NCBI GenBank assembly: GCA_025765615.1 | Contig: JAIVFJ010000027.1 | Coordinates: 310,001-374,000 of the forward strand | Direction: 5' to 3' | DNA: 64,000 nucleotides | Source of the DNA: Zopfochytrium polystomum | Lineage: Eukaryota; Chytridiomycota; Chytridiomycetes; Chytridiales; Chytridiaceae | Part shown: one piece after another, positions 22,830 to 34,100 of the stretch | Position numbering within the stretch: the stretch's first letter is position 1 | How the letters are laid out: each line of letters begins with the position of its first letter | The notes under the pieces: model-generated | What the model was told of the DNA's origin: nothing | What the model saw: the letters and a program-made list of their open reading frames with translations, nothing else | The model's database searches: none | Made by a program: the position numbers and the translations under genes

Positions 22830-23626
22830 TGCTCGTGAAGCGATTCCAGGAGAGGTTTGGGGTTCTCATTAGCGTCTCATCTGTCTGCCGGATCTTGCAC
22901 GAGAGCGGGCTCAAGTGGAAAGTTTTGGAGAGGCGGGCAATTCAGATCAACGTCGTCGAAATCGCTCGATTTTGTCAAGAGCTGACGGAGTTTCCATGGG
23001 CTCTAACCAATCTTGTGTTTCTTGATGAATGCAGTTTCGACAACCGGGACATGTTGAGACGGCGTGGATATGGCCGTGTCGGCCAACGTCTTGTGTACCG
23101 TGGCGAATTTGTCCGAAAGCCTCGCATTTCAGTTCTTTGCTTTGTTGGATTTGATGGCCTGGTTGACGCCTGCATGACTGAAGGAACCTTCACGCGACAA
23201 AAATTCCTGGAGTGCCTTTCTGAAGTCGCAACAAAAAACAAGTCAGTTCATCAGTACATTGGTCGCCACTCTGTTTGGATTATGGATGGAGCCGCAATCC
23301 ATTGCCACCCAAATATTGTCCATTATTTACGCAGCCTTGGGATTATTCCGCTGTTTCTTCCAGCGTATTGCCCATTTTTCAATCCCATTGAAGTTCTGTT
23401 CAACCTCATCAAGAAGAAGTTGGAGCGGACCTACACAGAAAAGGCAAAACCTGACTATACCATCGAAATAGCGACGGTTCCAGCTGAATTTGCAACCTAC
23501 TCGATGAAAAATATCTTTTCAAAGTGCGGGTTCATCCAAAACAGTATGTTTGATCCGCACAGGGGATTAAGTCAGGACTTGAGTGAGCTTGGGTTCGAAG
23601 AAACCACTGAATCCAAACGAGAATGA
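22829..23626 (+). mobile_element. Tc1/mariner-IS630-type DDE transposase, catalytic part
   Basis: 265-codon frame beginning inside the second DNA-binding helix region (RFGVLISVSSVCRILHESG). The catalytic triad is visible: VFLDECSFD, WIMDGAAIHCH and FNPIEVLFNLIKKK. There are 34 residues between the second Asp and the Glu, the DD34E spacing of Tc1-like enzymes. The frame is complete to a TGA with no interruptions, but the N-terminal DNA-binding part lies on the opposite strand, so the enzyme as present cannot be a normal full-length transposase. Terminal inverted repeats were not found with confidence. Confidence 0.88.
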
Positions 23627-24270
23627 AGGGTGTGTGAACGTTTTATTCGATGTTGTTCTTCCACTTACGGAAATCTGATTGGAACGTCAGGTATGGTTTC
23701 AAAGGGCGGGAGGGGTTGTATGAGCATTAAATGGGGCGTTCCTGGGGAGCAGAGTGTTAAGACGAGGGACAAACATTCAACTAAACAAAGATTAGCCCTG
23801 CCACTTCCGTAATTGGGAAACCGAAAGAAGAAAGTCGAATACTGCATAAGATAAGTACTGCAAGAAAGAGTACTGAAATGGGTCCGGCGTATTGACGAAG
23901 TAAGGAGAGGAAGTCAAATCGTGCATGAGTCAGCCACAGTACTGAAAAGGAGTGGCAGGGGAAATCACATCTCGTTGGAAAAAATTAAGATGAGAGTCGA
24001 ACGAACGGAATATTACTTCATGACTCAAGCAACAAACGTCAAGAATGATCAGTGTCCTCCCTATCTTCAGTGTTTAGACGAACTCCTTGACTAAACTCGT
24101 CTTCAGCGGGATTCAGAGAAGTGCTGAGGGGACTGAGGGTGAGGCATGAGGAATGGTTTGGGTGGGTCGATGTGGGCAGAGCCACCGTAGACGCCGCCAT
24201 GTGGGGTGCTCTAGCCATAGCTGCTTGTTTGGCGGGTTGCACTGGATCTCGTCATGTATCCAAAAGTCCG
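23627..24270. other. Transposon flank, no gene seen
   Basis: AT-richer sequence after the DDE frame with short purine-rich stretches. No coding or RNA gene is supported. Confidence 0.4.
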
Positions 24271-24887
24271 TTAGCGGGGCAAAGCCGTGGGACGATTGCT
24301 TTTTTGAAGTGTGGACTGCACTACGGGAGCGCTCTGTCGAGGTGCAAAATGCTGGAGGGAGGAGGGGTGCAGCAGGCGGGCCGCCGGAGACAGAAGCGCT
24401 GCAGGGAACGGTGAGGAGCAGCCGGTAGCTGGCGGTAAGCGATGGGGGGGAGGCGCGTCGTCGGCAGTAAAGAGAGGCAACAATACTGTTGGCTTGGTCC
24501 CGTGGATTCTGCCTTCATTGCTGCTTTGCTGCTTGTCCCAGAAAACGCGAAGACCCAGAACCGCACAGCAGACGACGACAACGATTGCCACAGCCTGACC
24601 CGCAGCGCACCACTTGAAATACATGTCACCATATTGTGCAGGTCTGTCACTTTGAAAGAATTAGACTTGAACCGGGGAGACGGCAAGAGCGAGGATATCT
24701 GCGGCGGTCTCGTCCACGTTGGCTAATATGGTCGTTTAGGAGATGATTTGGAAGTCAGCCATGCCCATGCAGGCTTTGGAGATAAAGAACACTCACCGCC
24801 TTGTTCATCGGGGAAGTAGAGGGCGGACGAGTAGGAAATATTCGTCATTAGCGGCAGACAGCGCATGCTTTCAATACTAATGCACAT
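24271..24887 (-). pseudogene. Possible small membrane-protein gene with one in-frame TAA
   Basis: A first exon 24887-24797 (includes MTNISYSSALYFPDEQG) joins in phase through GTGAGT/TTAG to 24722, continuing ANVDETAADILALAVSP. The frame meets TAA at 24663-24661 but then continues open, encoding RPAQYGDMYFKWCAAGQ, a strong hydrophobic segment (AVAIVVVVCCAVLGLRVF), WDKQQSSNEG and a Pro/Ser tail to 24271. Either the product is a 50-aa peptide, or the stop interrupts a single-pass membrane protein, or another intron is hidden. Upstream exons are possible. The family is not recognised. Confidence 0.35.
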
Positions 24888-25499
24888 CAAAGCGCGTCAC
24901 GAGGGCAAAAACCGAGCCTTGATCTTGCTTTTCGGAATCTTTGCTGTTGCCTGGGGTCCGACAACTGCGGAAACGGTTTAGCATAAACAAAGAACAAAAA
25001 GGAAAAAAAAAAAGAAAAAAAGAGGGATCAAGTCTTTGTGGAGGGCACATTGCCAAAGCGAAACCCAGCCGAGTCTGTTGTTGCATGACACCAGGCAAGG
25101 ATGCAAATTGCGGGAGGCAGGGCGGCCTCAAGCTTGGAATCGAAATGAGTGTTTGAACGACGCCTGACTATGGGGTCGTGCTGCAGCATAGTCAGACCCG
25201 CGACCCCACACGTCAACGACTGCAAGTATTAACACCAGTCATGAATTATTATACCCTTCACCAAGTCAATAGTTATTGGCTTTAACGGTTGCATTGGTTT
25301 CATTACACGAAAGGAAGCCGGCTTTGCCATTCGCGTATTAATATTTGGGATGCACTAGCTCAAGCCACTTTTTCCCTTTTTTGGAAAAAGCGTCTGTCTG
25401 CGTCTGTCTTGCCTCCCTTTTTTTTCCTCTGCTTCTTTTTGTCTCTTTGTTTTCTTTGTTTTTTGGATATGCATACAACCATTTCACACCTTTTTTAAT

Positions 25500-25530
<31 letters not shown>

Positions 25531-25733
25531 GTGAAACGATGTGAACCGCTCACGATTGCTTCGGGCCAGCTGGAAGTTGAAACAGACCGCGCGATTGCGC
25601 AAGAGACAGGGAAGGGGTGTGTGCTTCCTTTTTTTCTTTTTTCCTTTTATTTTTTTTTTGCACTTCTCTTTTCCCTCTCCACCGCCAGTTCCTCTCCACT
25701 GAGCACACACACACAGTCACACACACGCACTCA
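24888..25733. other. Leader region of the first glycosyltransferase gene, T-rich
   Basis: No gene. Contains a T run of about 29 nt (25502-25530), several C/T-rich tracts on the coding strand (25370-25490, 25625-25690) and a CA-rich stretch (25703-25730) ending just before the start codon. Confidence 0.5.
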
Positions 25734-26352
25734 ATGACCGAGTCTCTGAAGCCCCCGTCGCCCTCCACCGCCACCACTGCCCAGTCGCTGCTGCGACGGC
25801 TGATGCTGCCGAGGTCGTGCACCACTCCCGCCTCCTCCTCCTCCACGCGGCCGTCGCCCCTCTTTGTGCTCATCGCCGCCGTCGCAACCGCCCTCATCCT
25901 CGCCAACGCCGCCCTCTTCCTCCTCGCCAGCGGCGGCGGCGGCGGCGGCGGCGGCTTCTCCCTCCGCCACCACCTCTCCCCCGTCCTCGGCGGCAGCGGC
26001 AGCGGCAAGCCCCGCATCGCCATCATGACCGTCGCCTTTGGCAACGAATGGTACTACAAGCCCTCCATCGCCAACAAGCTATCCTACGCCCGCCGCCACG
26101 GCTACGACTTGATCGTGCTCGACGACCCTGGCCGCGACGCCCCGCCCGTCTACGCCGTCAAGGGCGACGACCGCGAACGGGAACCGCACCCCGTCTGGGC
26201 AAAGGTGTCTGGGCTGCGCAAGCACGTGTACGAGTACGACTGGTTTCTCGTCATTGACGCGGACGCATTTGTCGCAAACTTTGAGCTGAGGATCGAGGAC
26301 TATGTCGAGGAGGTCGAGAGGCTGTTTCTTCAAGGGCCGCCGTCGGCGACGA

Positions 26353-26385
<33 letters not shown>

Positions 26386-27260
26386 TTTCGAAAAGAGACG
26401 AGAGCGGCGAGGAGCAACGGAGGGAGGACGGCGAGGAGAGAAAGGACGGCGGCGGAGACGAAAAGAAGAGTGACGAGAGGAAGAAAGACGACGAAGTGAG
26501 GAGCAAGGACGAGGAGAAGAAGCGCGGCGAGGAGAGAAAGGACAGCGTTGAGAACAAGACGGACGAAAAGAAGAGCGACGAGAAGAAGGACGAGGAGAAG
26601 AAGAACGACGAGGACAAGAAGGACAACGAGAAGAAGGACGACGAGAACAAGAAGAAAGATGGAGAGGACGAGAAACCTCCAGAGAAGCAGCGGCTCAACG
26701 TGGACGGCCCTCCGCCGCCCGTGCTCCTCCCGTGGCCCCCGGCACCGACAGAGCCTGATCAACCGTCCCGCGTGGGGCCGGACCTCATCATCGCGATGGA
26801 CTGCAACGGCATGAACGCGGGCACCTTTCTGATCCGCGGGGCGCGCGGATCGTCGTCTTCCTCTTCGTCCCGCCTCTCTTCTTCTCTCTTCTCTTCATCC
26901 TCCTCGTCCTCCTCCTCGCCATCCTCCTCCCGCACGCCGCACGAGACGCGCCCGTTCATCGTGCAGCTCATCGACTTTTGGCTCGCGCGCGAGCCAATGC
27001 CCGACGTGCACAAGGCCGGTCTCTTGGAGCAAGAAGCGCTGCGGACGTCAGTGGAAGCGAACGTGCTGGACGCGCAGCGGCGGGTGGCGACGGTGCCCCT
27101 GCGGATGATGAACTCGTACGCGCCGTCGTACTCGCACGACTGCAGCCACCCGGACGACCCGTACACGCGGCGGTACCGGGAGGGCGACTGGATCGTGCAT
27201 TTTGTGCACGACACCAAGGGGTCGATGCGGGAGGCGCTGGGGGAGCTGAAGCTGCTTTAG
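25734..27260 (+). CDS. GT34-like (GMA12/MNN10) glycosyltransferase with acidic-lysine insert
   Basis: Predicted Golgi type II glycosyltransferase adding galactose or mannose to glycans (family knowledge; donor unknown). Single exon, 508 aa. Short cytosolic tail, membrane anchor (PLFVLIAAVATALILANAAL), then the catalytic domain: IMTVAFGNEWYYKPSIANK, HGYDLIVLDDPGRD, HPVWAKVSGLRKHV, and the metal-binding DxD in VIDADAFVAN (about residues 172-181). A Ser run and about 100 residues of Asp/Glu/Lys repeats follow, then PPPPVLLPWPP, AMDCNGMNAGTFLIRGARG, a Ser-rich insert, and the conserved end (PFIVQLIDFWLAREPMPDV, EQEALR, RMMNSYAPSYSHDC, GDWIVHFVHDTKGSMRE). The family normally has NxGxFLIR where this has NAGTFLIR. 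A tandem paralogue follows 1 kb downstream. Confidence 0.85.
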
Positions 27261-27285
27261 TAGAGTGCTTTGTTGTGCGAGTGTG

Positions 27286-27323
<38 letters not shown>

Positions 27324-28159
27324 TTCTTTTTTTTTTCTTCTTCTCTTTTGATTGTCGTCTGGGTGGGGGTTGAATCATGCGCGAAGTATCTATCTATCCA
27401 TCGACTCTGAGAGAGAGAAAGCCATGTCGCCCAAATGATTATTGTTATACAAATAAATGTATTGCCAGCAGCAGCAGCAGCAGCAGCTGCAGCTGCAGTC
27501 CTTCCTTTATTCGAGTGCACACACCCACCCACCCATCCTTTTCCTAAAGGCAGGATTTACGGCGGGCCGGAGGATTGAACGGCAACCGTGCATTGCGACC
27601 ACAATTGTGGAAATTGAAAGGAAGACAAACGAGAAGAAAGTTTTGTTTACAAGGAATGAATGAAAAACAAAAAAAAAGAAGAAGAAGGAATAATTTTCCC
27701 ATTTCACAAAAAAGGCGGGAAAAGGAAAAAAGAAGAAAAGGGAGGAAAATGTTGGAGTCGCCACTGGCAGTGACCGAACAAAACAGATAAAAGAAAAAAG
27801 AGAAAAAAAAAGCCGCGGCACAGAGCGCGGCCCGCATTGACCGACAGACAGGCTGGATACCAGTCCGAGCGTTGGGCTTTGTCGTCTCCAAAATGCTGAC
27901 GTCATTTTTTCATGTAGCGCCAACCATCTCTGTCTCTCTCTCTCCCTCTCCCGCTCTGTTTCGCCCACTTCGCCTCTCTCTCTCTCTCTCTCTCTCTGTC
28001 AGTCCCAAAGAAGACAATCAAGAAAGAAAACGATAAGGTTGGAACGAAGACAAGCGCATGAAAACCGCTCAAAAAAGCGAAAGCCACACTCACTCAAACA
28101 CTCACTCACACACACACAAACACCGCACACAGTGCTTCCCATAAAAAACACACGACCAA

Positions 28160-28191
<32 letters not shown>

Positions 28192-28281
28192 AAACACGCA
28201 CAAACCTCACTATTAATAGTCACTCGACCCTGCTCCATTCCCTTATCCCATCGTCAGTCACTCTTCTCCATCACACCCGAC
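27261..28281. other. Intergenic region between GT34-like paralogues, microsatellite-rich
   Basis: A GT tract at about 27281-27320 lies just after the stop. A CAG repeat is at about 27472-27486. Purine-rich sequence spans 27600-27830. Coding-strand (CT)n lies at about 27975-28000 and (CA)n at about 28158-28186, both upstream of the next start. No gene seen. Confidence 0.6.
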
Positions 28282-29970
28282 ATGGCCAGCAGCAGCAGCG
28301 GCAGCAGCTCACCGTCCACCACTTTCCCCTCCTCTTCAGCCGCCCTCCTCCCGCTCTTCTCTGACACCGTCGTATACGTCAAGCTGGAGAACCAACACAG
28401 CCACGAGGGCGACGACGCCAACGACGACGACGACAGCAGCAGCTGGAGCAGCACCGGTACCGGCACCGGCCGCCACCGCAAAAATCACCGCCCGCCGCCG
28501 CCGCACCCTCGGCGATCCCACGCCACGCTCATCGTCGCAATCGTCATCGTCGCCGGCGCATCCATCTTCCTGCTCCTGCAGACCACCCTCCTCTCCTCCT
28601 CCGCGCACCGCCACACCGCCGGCTCCTCCTCTTTCTCCTCCAACTCGACCCTCCGTATCGCCATCCTCACCGTCGCCTTTGGCAACGAGTGGTACTACAA
28701 GCCCTCGATCGCCAACAAGCGCGCCTACGCCGCAAAGCACGGCTACGACCTCATCGTGCTCGACGACCCAGGCCGCGACGCCCCGCCGCTGTACGCCGTC
28801 GGCGGCCACGGCAAGGATGACCAAGACCCCAAGCCGCACCCCGTGTGGGCAAAAGTGTCGGGGCTGAGACGCAACGTGTACGAGTACGATTGGATACTGG
28901 CGGTCGACGCTGATGCGTACGTTGCGAATATGGATGTAAGGGTCGAGGATTATGTGCAGGAGGTCGAGGCGTTGCATTTGAAGAGGAATTCGGGTGGTCG
29001 ATGGCTTGGCAGGAGGGGGCTTTCCGACGAGGATCACTCTGCCGCAGGCAGCGCGGGATTCGCCGCCGCCAATGGCGGCGAAGAGCCAGTCGCACGAGAC
29101 GGAGAGTACGACGCTGCCACAAGCAGCGCAAGGTTCGCCGCCCCAGGCGGCGCAGATCTAGCAGCAGGACACGCCGCAGAAGCCGGCTCCTTAATACTAG
29201 TCGCAAGAGACAGCGACGACTCGCAAAGACACGACGCCTTCGCCGACGGACTCTCCCGGCGGGGCGAGCGGCAGTACAAGGACGTCGCCGGCCCGGTGCC
29301 GGCGATGGTCTTTCCGTGGCCGCCCGTGGCAAAGGGCGTGCAGCGAGTCGGGCCGGACGTGATTATGGCCATGGACTGCAACGGCATCAACGCCGGCACC
29401 TTTCTCATCCGCGGCGCGCGGTCCGCGCGCAGACCCGCCCCGCCGGCACCGCTCCCAGCCGCCGACGCCAACGTCGCCGCATCGAGCACGACACCCTCGG
29501 CCTCTTTGCATTCTGCTTCTCCTGCCGTTTCGTCGACGACGTCATCGTCATCCTCATCATCATCTCCGCCTTCCCCTGCAACGTCATCACCGTCACCATC
29601 ACAGCTATCACCACGAGACGACGCCTCCTCTTCCTCCTCCACCTTTCCCTACGAAACGCGCCCCTACACGGTCCAGCTGATCGACTTTTGGCTGGCGCGC
29701 GAGCCGATGCCCGACGTGCACCGCAATGGCCTGATGGAGCAGGAAGCACTGCGCAAGATGATCGAGGCGAACGTGCTGGACGTGCAGCGTCGGGTCGCGA
29801 CCGTGCCGCTGCGGATGATGAACTCGTACGCGCCCGCGTTCTCGCACGACTGCAGCTACGACGCGGACCCGTACGACAGGCACTACCGCCCGGGCGACTG
29901 GATCATTCATTTTGTGTTTGACTCGAAGCCGAGCATGCGCGACGAACTGACGAAGATGGGGTTGCTGTGA
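28282..29970 (+). CDS. GT34-like glycosyltransferase paralogue with two low-complexity inserts
   Basis: Single exon, 562 aa. Type II anchor ATLIVAIVIVAGASIFLLL at about residues 77-100. The catalytic core is nearly the same as in its upstream neighbour: ILTVAFGNEWYYKPSIANK, DLIVLDDPGRDAPPLYAV, HPVWAKVSGLRRNVYEYDW, DxD in AVDADAYVAN (about residue 208). The first insert (about residues 235-340) is Ala/Gly/Asp-rich, unlike the Lys/Glu insert of the neighbour. Then come PAMVFPWPP, AMDCNGINAGTFLIRGAR, a second Ser/Pro/Thr insert of about 65 residues, and the conserved end PYTVQLIDFWLAREPMPDVH through GDWIIHFVFDSKPSMRDE. Tandem duplication is inferred from shared orientation and motifs. Confidence 0.85.
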   Translation: MASSSSGSSSPSTTFPSSSAALLPLFSDTVVYVKLENQHSHEGDDANDDDDSSSWSSTGTGTGRHRKNHRPPPPHPRRSHATLIVAIVIVAGASIFLLLQTTLLSSSAHRHTAGSSSFSSNSTLRIAILTVAFGNEWYYKPSIANKRAYAAKHGYDLIVLDDPGRDAPPLYAVGGHGKDDQDPKPHPVWAKVSGLRRNVYEYDWILAVDADAYVANMDVRVEDYVQEVEALHLKRNSGGRWLGRRGLSDEDHSAAGSAGFAAANGGEEPVARDGEYDAATSSARFAAPGGADLAAGHAAEAGSLILVARDSDDSQRHDAFADGLSRRGERQYKDVAGPVPAMVFPWPPVAKGVQRVGPDVIMAMDCNGINAGTFLIRGARSARRPAPPAPLPAADANVAASSTTPSASLHSASPAVSSTTSSSSSSSSPPSPATSSPSPSQLSPRDDASSSSSTFPYETRPYTVQLIDFWLAREPMPDVHRNGLMEQEALRKMIEANVLDVQRRVATVPLRMMNSYAPAFSHDCSYDADPYDRHYRPGDWIIHFVFDSKPSMRDELTKMGLL

Positions 29971-30629
29971 TACGCGTGAGAGTTTTTTTTTTCTTTCAGG
30001 ATCCTTGGGATTCGTCACGGTCCTCACCGCCGTCCCATACGCACCTCTCTTCATCTTTCATAGTTGCACAGAACCGTGCGCCTTTTTCGCAGCTCTATTT
30101 CGTGCTATGACCATTTACGCAACTGCCCTTCGGTTTTCTCGTTTCATCGCTTCCTTTTCTTCCACACTCAATACATTTTGCTGGTTTGGCAAACAAAAAA
30201 AATATAAATAAGAAAATACGCTTGGGAACGACAAGAATCATTACACAGACGTGGACGAGGTTTGTTGATGGGTGGGCGAGGGCCGGTCAAGTGGCCCTCG
30301 TGCGTGCCTCCGCCCCGGTAAATACTTTCTTTGCAAAGTAATCAGTGTTGGGTTTTGGACAAGAAAGGCAAGCACTTTTGGTCCAAAAGTTCACCAACAT
30401 GAATTCCTTTTCTCGTTCTCTTTCTTTTTTTTTTCTCTTTTCATGCAGCTGCAGGCTGGCTGGCGCGGCTGGCCGCACTCCGCCCAGTAAAGTGTTTGTG
30501 CTTTGACCACAAATACATTGAATGACTGCAAATGCATTTATTTTATCCACTAAAGAGATGGATGAATGCTGACAGTGCGAAGGGACGGCAAAAAGCGAGA
30601 CCGAAGCGAGTCGGATCTGACAGAGAGAG

Positions 30630-30709
<80 letters not shown>

Positions 30710-31142
30710 TGAGTGAGTGAGTGAGAGAGAGACACGAAAACAACTCGATACCTGTTTTCTGCTTGGCGGGAATCCCGAACGGGTTTCCGTGTCGCCTGTT
30801 TTTTCAGGGTGATGAACAGACGGACAGACAGGGTGCCAGACAGACAACCAACGTACTGCCAAGATTGGAGAGAGGCTGAGACAGAGAGAGAGAGAGTGAG
30901 ACAGACGGAGAGACGAAAATAGTCAGACACAGCATTGGAAAGAAAGACACGGCGGAACGGGCTCAGCCCGCAAAGGAAACCGTGGGCTGTGCAACAAATC
31001 CAACGGGTAATCGACACACTCACACACTCAATCTCTTCCACACGCACACACACACACGCAAACACCCGTCACACGCTACCCTTCTTCTTTGCGAAAGCCT
31101 CCACGGTGGTCGGGGAGGACGGGTCGGCGACACTGAAGCGGT
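29971..31142. other. Intergenic region with GA, GT and GAGT microsatellites
   Basis: Contains (GA)n at about 30633-30678, directly followed by (GT)n (about 30679-30706) and GAGT units (about 30707-30722), and CA-rich leader sequence at about 31015-31065 ahead of the next gene. I see no supported gene. Confidence 0.6.
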
Positions 31143-34100
31143 GTGCATCAGGCGATGACTACGATGGCCTCGATGGGCCACATGAGCACGACGGCAGTCG
31201 CGCAACCGCCCTCGTCTGGCTGCGCCCATCGGAAACAGGCCACCATGGTGCGCCGCCGCCCACCACATCATCGATACTCCTCAGCCGCAGCCGCAGCCAC
31301 CGCTTCACCCCCCACGACCATCATCACCACCACCACTCTCGCCGCAGCCGCCGCCCTCCTCTTTCTCCAGCTGCTGGCGCCCCTCCTCGCCGGCCCTCTC
31401 AGCCTGTCCCTGGTCGCCGCCGCTGCCCCGCTGCACCATCCCGCCTCTGCCGCCGCACCCCGGCGGTACTTCCACGCCTACAGCCCGTACCGCCTCCGCG
31501 ATGCGCTGGTCGACGCCGTGTTTGCCAACGCCCTGCGGATCGGCGATGCCGGCGAGGACGACGAGGAGGACGAAGATGAAGACGCTATTGCGGGGCTTCC
31601 TTCGGATCCTCCTGCCGCCGCCGCTGCTCCTGATGGTGGGAAGAAGCAAAAAGAGGCACCGGCACCGGCGGCAGCTGCTGCTACCAAGGATCAGGACGAC
31701 GAGAAGACGACCGATGCGGATGCCGCGGACGGCGACAAGACGGAGCCAGCAAAGACTTCGACGACAAAGCCTGTGAAAGGCGACGACGCTGCCGCAGAGC
31801 CGAAAGAGGACCCGGATGGGCCAAAGGCTGATAAGGACGAAGGCACGACGGCCAAGAAGTCGAATGACGATCAAAAGACTATCAGCAAGGATGATGACGA
31901 CAAGACGCCTGGTGCAGGCGCTGAAAAGGACGCCGATAAGGAGGACTCTGCCGAAAAGCTGGCCAAGAAACCCACAGAAAAGTCGGCTGGAGATGGGTCG
32001 GCCGACAAGCCAGACAGCCAGGGCGAAGCCACCGACAACACCGAAGCGCTGCCCGACATGCCCGCCGCTGCTGCTGACAAATTGACAAAGGCTCCCAAGA
32101 ACAGCGCCAACCTGCTCCTCGGCGACGACGACGCGGACTCTCCCGCGCCATCCGCGCCCGAGACGCCTGCCGCGGACGACGACGCACCAACACCGTCACC
32201 ACCCTCGCCGCCGACGCCGCAACCCTCCTCTTCGCAGCATCACCACCGCTCCGCGAACGGCCACCACAGCCCTGCGGTGGTACCCAGCACACCCAACGAT
32301 GGACTCGACCAGTCACCGGACTCCGCGCTACCAGCGCCGAAGAAGCACACCCGCAAGCACAAGAACCGGCAGGGCCGCACCAACCGGGCCGCCCCTGCTC
32401 AACCGCAAGACGCCGACCCCGCGCCCGTACCACCGCCGGTCCTCGCCGTCAACTCGGGCGGACCCGCCGGGGAAACCGCCCGCGGCCTGTCCCCCGCTCC
32501 CGCTCCCGACGCTTCCACCGCCTCCACCCCCGCCGCCACCGGCGCGCCCGCTGGCAGCAGCAGCAGTCGCAACGAGGACGATGCTGCGCGCCCGCCCCCG
32601 CGCCGCGGCCGCGGCCGCGGCAAGCGTCACGGCCACCGTCGCACCGGCCAGGCGGCGGCGATGTCGCCGGAGCACGCCCGCCGCAAGGCGCTGTGGCGCG
32701 AGCGGATGCGGCGCGCGCGGATGGAGGCGATCGCGAGGTTGACGGGACGTCCTATGCCGCTCGAGGAGCCAGCTGGTGCCGCCGGTGGTGGGGATGCGCC
32801 GCGGGACGCGGCGGCGGCGGCGGCTGGGCACCCGCATGGGCACCGGCACCGGCACGGCCCGCCACCGTCACCTCCGCAGCAACAGGAGCAGGAGCAGCAG
32901 CGGCAGGAGCAGCAAAAAGCGCTGCAGGAGCCGGGTCAGGAGCAGCAGCAGCAGGAACAGCAGCAAGGAGAAGAGCAGCAGCAACCACCTCCACCGCCTC
33001 AGCAGCAATGGGAAGAGCAGCAGCAGAAGGAGGCCCCATCACCGTCGCCGCCGCCTCAACAGCAACAGGACAACCAGCAGCAGGACACGTCGACGTCTCC
33101 TCCTCCGCCGGAGCCGGCGCTCGCAGAGAACTCTGGCGGCGCGGCGGAGGGCGCGCGCGGGCTCTCTTCTGCCGCCGATGGCAACGCGACGCCGCCAACC
33201 GGGCACGGGCACGGACACGGGCATCGCCACCAGGCCGCCAGCCGCGGGGGCGGCGCACGGGTCGTGGCGGATGGGACGATGGCGGGTTCTGCGCCAGAGA
33301 TCCCCGCAGGCGGCGGAGGAGGGGAGACGACGCCGGGCGGCGCGGGTTCCGACGGGCAATCTGGTGCGGTGGCTCTTTGTATCCCCAACTAGGTGGGTAT
33401 GGTAACGTGGCACTAATAGTTCTATTTTGCCTCGACCTCTCGAACAGGTTCGTCACCACCTGCAGCGCAGGGCAGGTCGAGCGAGTGGGAGGAGATTCAA
33501 AAGAATCGAGCTGCGGTCGAACGCAATAGAGAGCTTATGATGAGTTTCAGAGAATATGTCGAATCTATGGTAAAGTTTGAATAACGCATTTACTCGCTTG
33601 CTGGCACTAATGAGCGTAACTCTTGTTTCTTTTGGCCATCTCTAAAAACCCAAGTTTGCCAAAATCATGAAGGTAAGCCTTTTTCTTCCCTTCCACTCAA
33701 TTTCCAAAAACCAGCTTGCGGCTCTAACGCCAAACATTAGGAAATGAAAATAGCAGGAGTAGACCCGAACGGCGCCATTGGTCCCAACCCCTCGCCGCCG
33801 ACGCCGAACCCCGACGGCCCCGGCGCGGACTCCGCTCTCCTCCCACCGTCGGGCGACGGCGTAACCCCAGCGTCACCTGACCCAGCGGCGACTCTGCCAA
33901 CCCCCAACGACGGAGCCGCGCCGCCCGCCGACGGCCTCCCGGGCGGCGGCGGGGACGGCGGCGCGGCGCCCGCCCCGGGTCCCGGCGGTGATGGCATGCC
34001 CGCGCCCGACGGCTCCTTGTTCCCCGCCCCTGCAACCGTCGGTGGCGGCGGCGACTTTGGCGGCGACACGGGCCTCCCTGGCGCCCCCGCGCCACAGTTA

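Noticed and set aside
26079..26762. Minus-strand Leu/Val-rich frame resembling a membrane protein
   Set aside because: Antisense of the GAC/GAG/AAG repeat insert of the GT34-like gene.
30633..30722. Possible telomere or satellite array
   Set aside because: Simple GA/GT/GAGT microsatellites only; no telomeric hexamer or long satellite unit.
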